From Tigriopus japonicus (lineage: Eukaryota; Arthropoda; Copepoda; Harpacticoida; Harpacticidae): DNA of 64,000 bases. Position 1 is the stretch's first letter. The number at the start of each line of letters is the position of its first letter. The notes beneath the pieces are model-generated. The model had not been told where the DNA came from, did no database searches, and saw only the letters and a program-made list of their open reading frames with translations. Positions 12,263 through 23,939 of this stretch are shown here, piece by piece. The stretch spans positions 7,050,543 through 7,114,542 of the forward strand of contig CM021314.1 in NCBI GenBank assembly GCA_010645155.1, read 5' to 3'. Position numbers and translations under genes: made by a program.

Positions 12263-13665
12263 GGCTCACGGTACTGAGAAAATTATATAAAGTTTCTATC
12301 GAAATTCCCAAACACTATAAAATGTGGTTCATACTCAGGAAACCAAGGGGACCAACTTTGATTTACTGAGTTTCTCAAAGTTCGCTCTGGGGTTCGATCC
12401 CGGCTGACTGCCACTCTCCAAAAACTCAACTCTTCGAAATCAAAATTTAGCATTTGAACCGTCTTTTAAAGCAAAACTAGGCAAGACCCGGTTCGATTCC
12501 GGGCTTGCCGAGTCCTAGTGGCCTGTGATATTAAGTTACGTGCAGTAGTCACGGCCCATGACGGCTTAAATGGGCGAACCTGAGGTCATTCCCGAGGGTG
12601 AGGTAAAAATTAATGCTTGTTTGCTTGTCCAAGTGGAGCGGCAATATCCCCTTATGGCGGACAGCCTCTATCAGATCACAGCTGCGTTCTGACTCCACTT
12701 TTACTACTCTAAAAGTACACTTTTAGAGTAGATTAAGATACCTTTCGAATTGAAATTGCTTTTAGTTAATAGTTTTAATAGTTATTTGAGTTTAACCGAT
12801 TCATTTTTGGCCCAAGAAAACGGAAAAACGTTCCGGGTATATGAAAACACAAATTCCCAAACAAATGATATAAATTTTTGATGTCACAAAATAAAATAAA
12901 ACATCTTCACATATCTGTGTTTTATTGTAACATTTTAAAATAACATGTATTAAAACTTAATAAACACTAAAAATGCATATTTTTGAAAAACTGATTGATT
13001 TCATTACATTTGGTTAGATTTTCAAATGAAAACTTTAAAAAAATGCTAAACTGATGTGTCTTCGTATTTTGTGAGAATTCGATATTTCTCGAAGGACCAT
13101 GGTCAAATGGACCAATATTGATCTTTTTAAAACCTTATTTAATTTTACAAAATTTGCATTGAGGAATTACCAATACAACCTTTCCATAATTCAAAAGCCA
13201 CAATTCGAAAAATTGATTTTTTTGTGTTTTTTCGGAAATGATATATATTATTTTGACATGCTATGACAAAACATAGAAGAAAAAAAAATCTTTATTTCCT
13301 CTTGTGACATCAGACATTTATATCATATGCTTGGGAATTTGAGTTTTACATACCCGGGACGTTTTTTCGCTCTTTTGGGCCAAAAATGAACCGGTTAAAC
13401 TCAAATAACTCAGCGGCTGAGCAACATATTTTTAAGCAATTTCGATTCGAAAGGTATTTAAATCTACTCTAAAAGTGTACTGACTAGATTTTCAAAAATT
13501 AATTTATTTAATAGGTTTTTAGGTATATAACTTTTAATCTAGACCTGACTTTGAGAAACTCAGTAAATCAAAGTTGTTCCCCTTGGTTTCCTAAGTCTGA
13601 ATCACATTTCATAGTGTTTGGGGATTTCCATAGAACTTTGATATGATTTTTTCAGTACGTGGGCT
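12263..13665. mobile_element. long foldback element with a SINE-like insertion
   Basis: Long imperfect inverted arms run from 12263 to about 12900 and from about 13287 to 13665. Shared landmarks include CCCAAACACTAT, TTTGATTTACTGAGTTTCTC, the TACTCTAAAAGT motif and the CCCAAAC/ATGATATAAAT segment. The left arm is broken by about 325 bp (12388-12712) that are absent from the right arm. There is no coding frame. The element class is not clear. Confidence 0.75.
12388..12712 (+). repeat. SINE-like insertion with two tRNA-type B boxes
   Basis: The sequence contains GGTTCGATCCCGG near its start and CGGTTCGATTCCGGG about 90 bases later. Both match the RNA polymerase III B box of tRNA-derived elements. 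The first part (CGGCTGACTGCCACTCTC...GAACCGTCTTTT) recurs at about 39435-39515. I cannot fold a full tRNA here. It sits inside one arm of a foldback element, so it arrived after that element. Confidence 0.55.
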
Positions 13666-13903
13666 ATTGCTTACAGAGGGTCACTTAGTACCCATGCCTT
13701 GAACTTTTAATCTGGAAAAGTAATACTATACTAAGGAAATGTAAGGTATTTTCGATGAGTTAAGAGAGAAAATGTTTGTACAACAAATGCATTTCACAAA
13801 AAAACCTATCCATAATCATTTTTTTAATTTTTTTTTTCGATTCCTACGTGCTTAAGTATCTTTTTTCATTTTTTGGATCCCTTAACACAAGATATTAAAA
13901 TAT
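13666..13903. other. intergenic spacer
   Basis: Low-complexity AT-rich sequence between two foldback elements. Nothing was recognised. Confidence 0.3.
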
Positions 13904-14007
13904 CTGAGGCTAGTTTTTTAAGCGCAAAGATCGATCTCAAGAACGAACTTACAGTACTAAAGTACGATCTTAAGATCAATCTTTGCGTCTTAAAAAACTA
14001 GCCTCAG
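13904..14007. mobile_element. short palindromic MITE, 104 bp
   Basis: It begins CTGAGGCTAGTTTTTTAAG and ends with the reverse complement CTTAAAAAACTAGCCTCAG (one-base indel aside). The arms are about 40 bp with only a few unpaired bases between them. The transcript or single strand would form a near-complete hairpin. No target duplication could be assigned. Confidence 0.8.
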
Positions 14008-14957
14008 CTGAAGTCTTACATGAAACTTGAAGTGTGAAGAGAAGTGAGGTTTGGGATTGATGTTTTTATTGAGGCATTTCTGAATTTTTGCATTACATAT
14101 GTTAATGAAATTTACCCTAGAGAGGTCAATTATCACTAGAGAGGTAAATAAAATGCAAATAAACAATGAAAAATGGAAAAAATGGAAAAGATACACTACA
14201 ATGTAAATAAAATGTCAGAAAATGCAAATAAAAGCGGAAAATTATGCTAATAAAGTGGGAAAATGTAATAAAATGCAAAACATGTTGGTTTAAATGGGTC
14301 ATGCCAAGATTTTTTGGTTCTGGGTCATGATCAGGGTAACGACTTTTCAGATTTTGAAGCCCGTTCAGATCCAGATCGGTGCAAATCCGGATCAGATTGG
14401 ATTGTATATGACTCATACAGGGTATTATGGAAAGACTTCTAACATCACTACATTCGATTTATTAAGCCTTCAAGTACCATTTATTCAAGTTCAATGAGTT
14501 AACTCCTGTTTTGCTACACTTCCGTGCAGTTGGTTCTAGCTCTGGATTGGTTTGTGCTTTTTTGTCCAACTCACAATGAACCGACCTCCACTGTGATCCC
14601 ATACAATACTGAGTCCGCTCATGGCCCAATTGTATCCATCCCCATATGCTAACAACATGTAGGGGAGAAAAAAATAAAAGTAGAAGCCCAAAAATGCAGG
14701 TAAAATTTGGAAAAAGAGAGGATAAATGCAACAAATTTCAGTTTTAAGTAAGGTATAATTTGTTAAATAAAATTAAATTTCAATGTAACCACAATTCTTT
14801 TTCGTCGTTTTTGTCAAATGTCATTATCACAATGAATTTGTTCAATATTCTCACTTTTATGGTCCATAATGGTTTTGTGTGTTTTATTGTTAACTCTCAA
14901 TTCATCAACTTTATTCAGGACAGCCTTCTGGTCCTACCCGCGTGGCCAAGATTGTCA
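14008..14957. other. intergenic, nothing recognised
   Basis: Very AT-rich with several AATAAA-like strings (14100-14280) and small open frames with no family resemblance. Confidence 0.35.
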
Positions 14958-16195
14958 AAGGGACAGGAAGTTTAGACAAATTAAACTGTCAAATTAAACG
15001 AAAGAAGACGAATAGAATTACCTGATTAGACGAAAAAAGACGACTAAAAATAACCGATAAAACGAAAAAAAAACGAAAAGTAAATTGCTTATAAGACGTA
15101 AAATCGAATCAATTTCCCAAGATGGCGAATGAAACTGTTTAATAAGAAAGAAGACAAATTAAGTGCCCGTACAGACGAAAAAAGACTTTTAAAACTGCTC
15201 CCACAAAATAGTCGATGTCGATACCGGGGAAAAATCTGTCGGCTTGTGCAAACGCTGCGAAATCTAGAAAATTTAAAAAAGGAAGTAATTAATGGGTTAT
15301 TCGCTTTGAAAAGGAGAAAAAAACAAGACGTTAAAAAGAGTAGTGTTGGAGGTGCTAGAGAGGCAGGGTTGGACAATATTTGCGCAACTGTTCTTTGAAA
15401 CGGCGTGGATAGACCTCAGATTTTAAGTATTCTGGGGCATTATTCCACAAGGCAATCGATCTGGTCACCTTTGGTTTCATCTCTTACAGGCAGACGAGCA
15501 AGCTTGCTTAAAGCACTTGTCCGAGTAACTCTTTCACTGTTACGAAAGTTCAGTCTATCTGACACTGAGGGAATCTCCTGGTACAATCCCGATGCGTTTC
15601 CATCAGGATAGTGTCCTTAACAAGCCAGTTCACGGTCCGTACATTCGTTTTTTTGACCAAGGTTTTGATCGATATCTTGTCGGAAAGTTTGCAACCCATT
15701 TGGCCTGATTTTGGGTCTTTGTCATCCAATCTCGCCTCCCCATACACTGCGAGGCCATATCGAAGAGAAGAGAGAATGAGGCTTGGTAGGCGCGTGGCTA
15801 TTCTACCAAGAATTCCAATTCCAATTCGTTGACCTTTTCTTTCTGTGTCTGTTGGGCAACACCAGGAGTATAAGTTAATTTGTAATTGTGGATTGTATTT
15901 TGTTGGTGCAAAACCGCAACTGACAATCAAATTGTTACCTTGCCATAAGCTTTGACGGTGAACTTTGTTCCAAGTTATTATTTGCTTGGAAAATTAAAAA
16001 CAACGCTTAATGAGCTTGAAATCCAAGAAAATCCAAGTTTTTGGCCAATTAAACGAGAAAAGACGGATAAAATTGCCCGATTAGATGAAAAAGGACGAAT
16101 AAAATCCAAATTAAACGAAAAAAACTCGCGACGAATAAAGGTAAAAAAGATGAATAAAGACGAATAAGTTTACTCGACTAAAGTTCCTGTCCCTA
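14958..16195. mobile_element. hAT-type element with inserted non-LTR fragment
   Basis: The left end (AAGGGACAGGAAGTTTAGAC) and right end (CTAAAGTTCCTGTCCCTA) are inverted and match the ends of the element at 28579-29327. The interior near both ends is made of ACGAATAAAATTGCCCGATTA-like direct repeats. The centre (about 15330-15930) is a reverse-transcriptase fragment on the minus strand, absent from the other copy. The target duplication has decayed. Confidence 0.75.
15330..15930 (-). pseudogene. non-LTR retrotransposon reverse transcriptase, C-terminal fragment
   Basis: On the minus strand, bases 15930-15550 read GILGRIATRLPSLILSSLRY followed by GLAVYG. This matches the thumb/connection region that follows the catalytic core in CR1/Jockey-type reverse transcriptases. 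Further on, in another frame, SIALWNNAPEYLK and then FKEQLRKYC match the typical C-terminal end of these proteins. The frame change and internal stops show a dead fragment. The catalytic part and endonuclease are absent. The assignment to the non-LTR class is by motif memory, not by search. Confidence 0.65.
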
Positions 16196-16211
16196 GTCAT
16201 CTCCAAGTCAG

Positions 16212-17059
16212 TTGGCGCATCTCCAAGTCAGTTGGCGAGAGATACAATTCCACAGCGAATTTAGCGTAAAACTTACTGCAAATGGTCACAAAACTTCCAA
16301 ATCATCTATGAACTGTTACATGAAGGATAAGCTTGGCCTGAAATCGTATAGAAGACCAAAATGGCCAAAAATCAACAGTGCTCAACGACTGGCAAGGCTA
16401 AAATTCTGCACGGAGTGGAAGGGATGGACTAGTGAAGACTGGAGAAGGGTGTGATTCTCAAATGAGTGTCCCATTCATCCGTTTCAGCCAACAAATGCCC
16501 AAATTGATCAAGTCTGGGCGGAATCTAGCGCCAAAGTTCCCGTCCAACAAATTGAGAAGCACCCAAAGTCCGTCATGGTTTGAGGAATGATGTCGGCTCA
16601 GTGTTTGTCTTAGCTTTACTTCATTGAATAAAATGAGTGTGTGACGGCCCAATACAATGTGGTGAAGATCCTTGGTGGTCCATGTTTGGCTGCCTTCATT
16701 AGAAAGGCCAGGTGAGGTCCACCTTTATCAAACAGAATGGTGAGCAACATGTCCTCTGCGATTTTTCAACAGGATGGGGTGCCCAGCCACACCCCTCATC
16801 TCGCCCAATTGGGATGCCAAAATAACCTTACTGGGTTTTGGCCAAAGGCTATGTGGCCACCTAATTCACCTGACCTGTTTCCAATTGAAAATCTTTGGTC
16901 AATCTTGAAGCAAAGGCTACACCAACCTTAAACAACTCAATTGTAAGTGAAAAAGCCTGGTCAAAGATTGAAACCAACGCTTTGGAGAACGCAGGAATGT
17001 AGGAATGCCCCAAAGAATATCACTTGTATGAAGCTCAAGGTTGGTTACTTGGTAAATAA
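16212..17059 (+). pseudogene. Tc1/mariner transposase, inactivated
   Basis: The N-terminal part (16212-16454) ends KLGLKSYRRPKWPKINSAQ, then LKFCTEW and WTSEDWRRV, typical of the DNA-binding half of Tc1-like transposases. Reading on in the same frame gives FSNE, where the family has FSDE with the first catalytic Asp. Then come KHPKSVMV, FQQDGVPSHT with the second Asp, and WPPNSPDLFPIENLWSILK with the third acidic site. Five in-frame stops lie at 16452, 16581, 16611, 16629 and 16713. A frameshift after 16929 precedes a C-terminal stretch (EKAWSKIE...) ending at 17057-17059. Two of the stops replace expected Trp codons (TGG to TGA). This is a fossil of a cut-and-paste transposase. Terminal inverted repeats were not identified. 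Confidence 0.9.
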
Positions 17060-17940
17060 AATTGCTTAATACTCTACACCCTAATAGCATTAGAATACCT
17101 GTCTAGTGTAACTAAAATTTTCGGGACGTATTGTAAATTCTACCTCATACTGTCCGGTTTTTCAATTTTTTATCATAAATCCTTTTTTACCAAAAACATG
17201 ATTGGGACAACAAATACATTTTCTAATTAATCATTCCGGTAAGGGCTGCGCATTCTCCTTTAACTCCAACTTTGCAATCTTTTGATTATCAAATCATTTC
17301 TTTTCTGGATACGTTAGTTTTGTTAACACAAGGAAACATTTTAAGGCAGTTTTTTTTAATAAGCATCAACTTGAGAAAAATATCAACTAAATAGTAAAAG
17401 TATCTGTGTTGTTGATTTCATTCAATCAATATGTGGCTTTCCACCAACATTAAAAATACATTTTGCTTTTTCCCCAAAAATACCAAAAAAATATGTTTTC
17501 GCATAACTTCCCGCGCTTTACCTTTCATGTCTATTTGGTTTCCATTACAAAAACTGTGGTAATTCACTGTTTTTGTCTTACTTTACGGTTTCATTTTCAA
17601 GTACCAAACGAAAACAACCCCACTGAAATTGGGCCAATATTAGACGAGTGATTTCCTGGAAAATAAAGCGGAATGATCTATTGATCTCGATTGTTTCGAT
17701 GAAAGTTGACGAGTTTCCTCAAGCAAGTATAAGATTAAAAAAATAATGATAACAAATGCAATAAAAGTTATGTGCAATGATAAAAAAAAAATTCACCCAA
17801 CTTCTATTCCACAACGCAGGTAACAATAGTTAAAATAATAATAATAATGATAATGATGGTGAAGGAGTAATATAAATTATCTATAAAAAAATAGGAGACT
17901 TATTCAAACAAAAATGCAAACTCAAGTGAACACACCTGCG
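17060..17940. other. intergenic, nothing recognised
   Basis: AT-rich with an (AAT/GAT)n-like run near 17830-17860. Nothing else was recognised. Confidence 0.35.
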
Positions 17941-17946
17941 TGGGCT

Positions 17947-20685
17947 CTAAAACTCGTATTGCTTGAAACCACACCAAAGGAGGCATTTCAGTTTTAAGAT
18001 TTCTGTGACCCCGGAGGTGTTCCGTTGAAGTGGATTCCTTAGACGAGGATCACTTTGTCTTTGTCCTCGATTTCTCCTGGATTGGTACTTGTACCCTCTA
18101 GGTCGTCGCCCTTGGATTGGATTGGCCAAAGGAGGGTTTCTTGGAGCATCATAATTGGAATCGTCAAACAATTGTTGAACATCCTGCAGTCCTTGAGCAT
18201 CCGCCACGTGAACATGATAATGCACTGCACTAGCATCTTGTTGAGCATCACTGGCTGAGAAGCTGTAAGAGGTCCCACGATTCTGAAAGCTGTTGGCGTT
18301 CAACAGAACTGGCGAGGCCAAAACAAAACTGGGGTTGCTTTGAATCACTCGGGGCGTGTTTTGCGGTGGATCATTGCTTGGGGCATTGTAAGAGGGGCGA
18401 GATGGGTTCAATTGTGGTGGAGCTCCATAACTCGAAGTTGGATTCGCTTGAACGGGCGCCTGAAATATTGAATAGGGGTTGATTTGAATTGAAACTCAAG
18501 AAAAAACCCGTCTCATCTATAGGTGGGTGAATTGTACCACAATCTCATAGGTAGGTTTTGGATCAGCTTGGGGAGGTGGTGTGTAGCTTGGAATTGGGTT
18601 CGATTGAGGTTGGGTATTGTGGACAGGAATTGCATCATTTTGTTGTGCTTGGTAACTTGGGATTGGATTGGATTGAGGTTGTTGGAATTGGTAAACTGGG
18701 GTTGGATCATTTTGTTGGGCTTGGTAACTTGGATTTGGATTGGATTGAGGTTGGGCTTGATAGACTTGAACTGTATCCTTTTGTGGGGTTTGGTAAGTTG
18801 AGGTTGGATTGGATTGAGGTTGTTGGGATTGGTATACTGGGATTGGATCATTTTGGGGAGCTTGGTAACTTAGCATTGGGCTTGATTGGGGAGGTGATTG
18901 ATACCCTTGATTTGGATTATTCTGAACAGGATTTTGGAAACTTTGTACCGGATCATTTAGAGATGGCGCTTGGTAGAAAGAAGTTCGATCAAACTGAACT
19001 GGAGCCCGATAGCCTGTGGAAGGGTTTGCTTGAGCTGGAGCTTGGTATCCAGTGGTGGGGTTTGCTTGAATTGGGGATTGCACTGGAGCCTGATACCCTT
19101 TTGTAGGATTTGCTTGAGCAGAAGCCTCATAACCGGTTGAAGGATTTGCTTGAGCTTGGGCCTGATAACCTGTGGTCGGATTGGCCTGAGCTGGTGCTTG
19201 ATAATCATTTGATGGGTTAGCTTGTAGCGCAACTTGGAAGTTGTTGACAGGGTTCGACTGAGTGGGAGTTTGATATCTAGAACTGGGATTTGATTGGACC
19301 GGTGATTGGAATGGTGCTTGGTAATTGCTTTGGGGATTAGCTTGAACAGGAGGTGAATATCCTGTTGACGGGTTAAACGATGCCGAATCAAAACTTGGAG
19401 TTTGGTATCCAGAAGGAGGTGTGGCTTGAGCATCCGAAAAGTCCGCCTGGAAAGGTCTTTGGTACTGTGGCATGTCATTGGCTGGGTTGTTGAATTGAGG
19501 AGGATCCTGGCTTGGAGGTTGGTAGGCGGGAGGAGGGTCATTAACTTCCACTTGATCATAACTAGGGATATCTTGTTGCTCTTGCTCATCCTCTGCTTCT
19601 TCATAACCACCATATTCTGGTGCGATCTCGTTATTAATGTGAAGATTTACGTGAGTGTAAATGGAGGGATGAGAATTGCCTTGGGCCTTCTTTCCTTTGC
19701 CTTTCTTTCTCTTACCACTTGTTGAACCTGCTCCAGGAGAAGGTCCCACGGGTCTTGGGGGTCTAGTTGGGGTGGGGGGTGCAGGGGGTAAAGGAGCTGG
19801 GGGAGGAGCTGGGGGTCGTACTGGAGCCACAGGTAGAGGGGGTCGAACTGGAACAGGGGGAGCAGGGGGTCCAATGTCAAATGCTCCAATAGGAGGTGGA
19901 GCTGGGGGACCCACCGAATCGAACTGAGCCGGAGAAAACAAAGAGCCTCCATGGCTACCATCTCTAGGCTGCCGGTCGTAATAGCTAGGCCGACGGTTTG
20001 GGTTTTGTTGCGGAGAATCTTGATTGTTTCCATACCCAGGGAGTGAGGCAAATAAAGATTCGTCTTCTGCCGCTAATTCATCATTGTAAGTATTAAAATG
20101 AACCGCAATGGGACCTTGAAATTGAGTGTAAGAGGTTGGCACTTGAATCGGAGACGATTGGGAACCGTAGGACTCTCTGACAAACTTGTTTAACTCTTCC
20201 TCATTTTGAGGCGCTGCCATAGAGTATTCGGTCAGTTTGTGGTGAATTGCCTTTGTCTCATCATTCTGACCGCCTAAATACGACACTCGGGCGTTGTTCA
20301 AATTGACACTAATTTGGTTCTCATCCCGAGCATCACCTCCTGAACTGATATCTCTTGGTGCATTGAAACTCTGTTCTTGTAGGAACGCTAAGAGCTCATC
20401 ATCGTAGTCCTCGATTTGACTGGTCAGGCTTGGTCCAGCGGAAAAATTCGTGGGGGTCAACTCTCGCTTCTTTGTGGAAGCTCCTTTGTCGATAACGTCA
20501 TCAAATAACGAGCCATCAACCACATCAGGCCTCAATATCACACTAAAACCATAAAAGGGAAATGCCATCTTAAATGCTGCTGAGAAAAAAGACATCCTGT
20601 ACAATGGGTTTCTGGACTTCAACTTTGACGCGCTTGAGCAAATCAAATAACTCTCTGTCAAGTTTCTCAGCCCACCAGACATCAA
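17947..20685 (-). CDS. Tyr/Gln/Pro-rich tandem-repeat protein
   Basis: This is a low-complexity protein of two inferred exons. The large exon (20685-18538) is open for over 700 codons. It joins in phase 0 across a 78-bp intron (18460-18537, GTACAA...TTTCAG) to an exon ending at 17947, giving PTYEIV|APVQANP, which continues the repeat. The N-terminal ~230 residues are acidic and non-repetitive. Then come a Pro-rich stretch of PPAPPP type, a basic patch (GKRKKGKGKKAQG) and about 25 imperfect units of 13-16 residues built on QANPSTGYQAP and, later, QSNPxxxYQ. The C-terminal exon is Arg-rich near RRNRGQR. The repeat type, with regularly spaced Tyr among Pro/Gln/Asn, resembles extracellular matrix, cuticle or adhesive proteins, but I recognise no family. 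The true N-terminus is uncertain: no signal peptide is evident, and the first ~50 residues may be intron read-through from an acceptor near 20691. Confidence 0.7.
18540..19500 (-). repeat. coding minisatellite of the repeat protein
   Basis: About 25 imperfect 39-48 bp units encode the Tyr-centred repeats. Units in 19000-19250 are most alike, and units in 18600-18900 form a second subtype. This points to local duplication inside the exon. Confidence 0.75.
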
Positions 20686-20705
20686 CTTGACGACCTCTGG
20701 AAGGG

Positions 20706-21900
20706 GGACAAAAACTTGGTATTCAAAATTTGCTGTCCTTGATTACGCACAAACATTCCTTTCTCACATCGAGATCAGTTCCTTCTTTATGGCTAAAAAA
20801 TGTGGAATGCAAATCTTCAGACTTTTTTCGGACTCCTAGCTCTTCCAAATCTGCAGTAAAATATCCTCACGAACAAAATGCCGTTATCATGAAAGGAAAC
20901 TGGAATGCCTCGTACGCGGGAGTATTTCAAATCTTGCGACCATACTTTGAATGATTATGCTTTCATACAAAACTTGAGGAACATGTGTAAAAGAATGTCC
21001 ATGTCAAAATAAGTTATATTTTTTTTTTGTAAGTTTTGCGTTTAATAGTACCTTTAAGGCGTAACCATTTTCAGATTGCGTTTAGGTGCAGCTACCGACA
21101 CTTACACATGTCTGAATTAATGGATAATTGCGCCAAAGTTGTTTTACGCGTTGTTCCAACAATTCCAGATATTCATTAAGGGAACAGATCAAATCTTTGA
21201 ACTACATGTATATTATTCACATTCCAATTGTAAACAAACAACAAAAAGCTAATCAAGATGCCTAAAATTGTAAAAGTGTCTTCATTCACAAGTCTAACGT
21301 GTTTTCAGTTTTACCTTATCAAAGTTATGAGCGTAAACCCACAGAAACTAGGTTTACGCATGTTGCCGGTCAAAAAATCACTACAACCATGCACTCAATT
21401 CTAAACAAGAAGAAGTGATGAAATGAGCGAGTGAGAAAATTGACTATCTCCTTGTGCCACCGATCCTTCAAGACTGAGCAAATCGGAGGTTGGATTCTCC
21501 TGAAGAGGATGAACTCGCGTATAGATGGAGGGATGGATGGATGAATGTGCTCCTCTCCTGTCTAGATAGGTCTGGAATTCATTGAGGCACAAAAATAAGG
21601 ATGACACTTGACTTTGACCATGATTTCCTCACTGAAACCAGATCTTACGACAGATGAGTTGTGCTTGAGTGTGAGTGTGTGTTTGCCGACGACAATCTAG
21701 ATTCGAGAGTGATGGACCAAGGATGAATTCCTTTGTCCAGAGTTGCCTCCTAGTTCCTCCTAGTTCCTTTAATTTTAATCAGGGACTTCCCGATGTCTGG
21801 ATTGTTTGGTGACTGATTAGTAACTACTACAAATCAAACCAAAAAAACTTTATCCAAAACGTACCGAGATCATAAAAGCCTATCCTTTTTCAAACCAAAT
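20706..21900. other. possible 5' region of the repeat-protein gene
   Basis: The region may hold upstream minus-strand exons or the promoter of the repeat protein. A minus-strand acceptor-like site (CCCCCTTCCAG) lies at about 20691-20701. I could not identify a first exon with a signal peptide. No repeats were matched. Confidence 0.3.
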
Positions 21901-21959
21901 GAGTTTTTTATCTAGGTACCGTGAAACGAAAATACGTCCGCGTGTACAGTAGTCCTCAT

Positions 21960-22541
21960 CCAAATCTTTTAGGTATGAGTAATCTCTTCCCGGCTGTGAA
22001 AATTGATCCAAATACTTTGATTTGCCCCTTAAATCGTGAAACAAACTACAAGTATGACCCAATGCAAATCGTTTCTTATGGGTTATGGTTATTTTTTGTG
22101 TGCCCTGATCTATCCATTGAAATTTTTTGTAAGTTATCCTGTAAAATCTGCAAATCAAGGGTCATTCTAGCAATTAAGCCATCAAACTTCCCCTCTATCT
22201 CCAACTCCGCCGCCTCCCAATTCCAATTCAGGTTGACAAGTGTTCAAATCATAATGATTTTCATTCCAACACTTCCCGATCATATCCTCACATATCAAGT
22301 TCTTTTGGAGGTTCAAATTGTTGGCTGGGGTTCACTCAAGTGCAATTGGTTGCTAGCCATACGGAAATTGAAAGAAGATCCAGAAAATCCGCTACCACTA
22401 TTCAATCTACAAAGTGACAAGTTGACAGCTGGACTTCTTGATTGTCTGCGAGATAAGCTTGGTCCCAAACTTGTGTCTTGTGTTTCAGCAATGATAGACG
22501 ATAGAACCTACCAAAAAATATGCATCCTTTACGACGGCTAA
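21960..22541 (+). CDS. hypothetical protein, doubtful
   Basis: An open frame starts near an ATG at about 21976 and ends at 22541. The C-terminal ~80 residues (KLKEDPENPLPLF, then GLLDCLRDKLGPKL, SAMIDDRTY) look protein-like. The middle is rich in Phe, Ile and Cys, as in translated intron. A strong donor-like GTAAGTT lies at 22130 and an acceptor-like CAATTCAG at about 22226-22233, but joining them does not keep the frame. No family was recognised. It may be one or two exons of a real gene, or a decayed one. Confidence 0.25.
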   Translation, partial: PNLLGMSNLFPAVKIDPNTLICPLNRETNYKYDPMQIVSYGLWLFFVCPDLSIEIFCKLSCKICKSRVILAIKPSNFPSISNSAASQFQFRLTSVQIIMIFIPTLPDHILTYQVLLEVQIVGWGSLKCNWLLAIRKLKEDPENPLPLFNLQSDKLTAGLLDCLRDKLGPKLVSCVSAMIDDRTYQKICILYDG

Positions 22542-23935
22542 AACCTTTGAACTTGAAGAAAATCAAGATGACCTTCGAAAATATTGCTATCGATCAATCA
22601 ATTAACCAAGTTTTCCATCATTTTCTTCCGATTTTTTCAATCACCAAAGCAACGAGAGTCAGGAAAGATAACTTTTGAAAAAGTAGAGAAGATTTGATTT
22701 GATGTAAATGGATTCGTATTAAAAATGACCAGAGATGATCATTTCAAGAATGACCTTGCAAAAATGTTGTTGAACCATGATTTAAACAGCCAACCTCATC
22801 TTCAGGAAAAGATCGGTTACTATTATTGATCATATGAAAAGGATCAACGGTTTGACCCATTGTCGATACTAAGCATAATTTGTCTTGTTATTCGTACAGT
22901 TCCATCATATATCGTGTCCCTTTAACTCTTCTTTAAAAACCAAAACCAAGAGATATTAACGCTTTTCCGCTATGGCCTTACAAGGCGGCTTTGAAGTATG
23001 TAAAACTTTTTAAATACGTCCTAACTCTGTAACTACTTGTGAAAATAAAAAGATTTAAAAAATACAGTCGAATCTCGTTTTAAGCAACTTTTCTGTCAGC
23101 GGCAAAATGTTGCTTACATCGAGATTTTTCTTATATTGAGACTCAAGAAAATTGGCTTGACCTGGGATCGAACCCATGAACCCAAGAACAACTTGGGCGC
23201 ATTACTCGAAGCCTCAACTAGCTTGGTTATAAATGGTTTAGGTGCGATTGAAACCATCTAACTTCCCCAAGTCTAAAAATGATACTTATTGAGCTAATAG
23301 ATGCCCACATCCAGAAATTGGTGAACCTTGGGCTTACAACGGCTGACTCATTTGAAAAAATATATACGGCACAGTATATAAACGGCCCCAAAGCTGTTTA
23401 CAGTCACTTGAAAAAATAATTGACATTGGAATGATCCAAAAAGTGTGAAGGCGAATCAATGGTTCAATTTTTCTCACCCGCAGGGTAGAATATTTTTCCT
23501 CACTCCTCAGTTTCCAGACTCACAAGCTCTTCCTCCAGTTTCCTCTTTCACAGAATTTTTCAGCTTTCCGCATTAGCACTAATAATTGGCGCCTGGATTT
23601 ATGCTTGATTTTTTCATTAAACTCAGGCATTGCTTCAAACCGGAAAATTGATTGACAAGAAACTTCGAAATACTGTACATGACTTAAATGTGGAAAAATT
23701 GATGAAAATTTGAATAATGTAAATACACTAAAAATAGTAAAAGCGACGAACTAGTGTTTGTAAAGGAATCGATCTTTGATTAAAATAAGCAGAGCCACGA
23801 AGCTCCGCCTCATATCTTGGAAAATAATTGTCAATTCAAGAAGAGAGATTGCAGAAATGTCCCACTTTTTACGAAAAAAGTCAATGATTTGAAATTTTCT
23901 CAAAAATTCCAAAATAATTCAATTTATAATTCAAA
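22542..23935. other. intergenic with fragmentary repeat signals
   Basis: A CAGTCGAATCTCG string at 23065 resembles the end of pogo/Tigger-type elements, but no partner end was found. On the minus strand, GGGTTCGATCCCAGG at about 23160-23180 looks like a pol III B box of a degraded SINE. The rest is featureless. Confidence 0.35.
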
Positions 23936-23939
23936 AGGG

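Noticed and set aside
18523..19927. Plus-strand open frames over the repeat gene, including a Gly-rich one
   Set aside because: They are antisense shadows of the Tyr/Gln/Pro repeat exon.
22130..22233. Intron in the hypothetical frame at 22 kb
   Set aside because: Donor and acceptor look good but the joined exons change frame.
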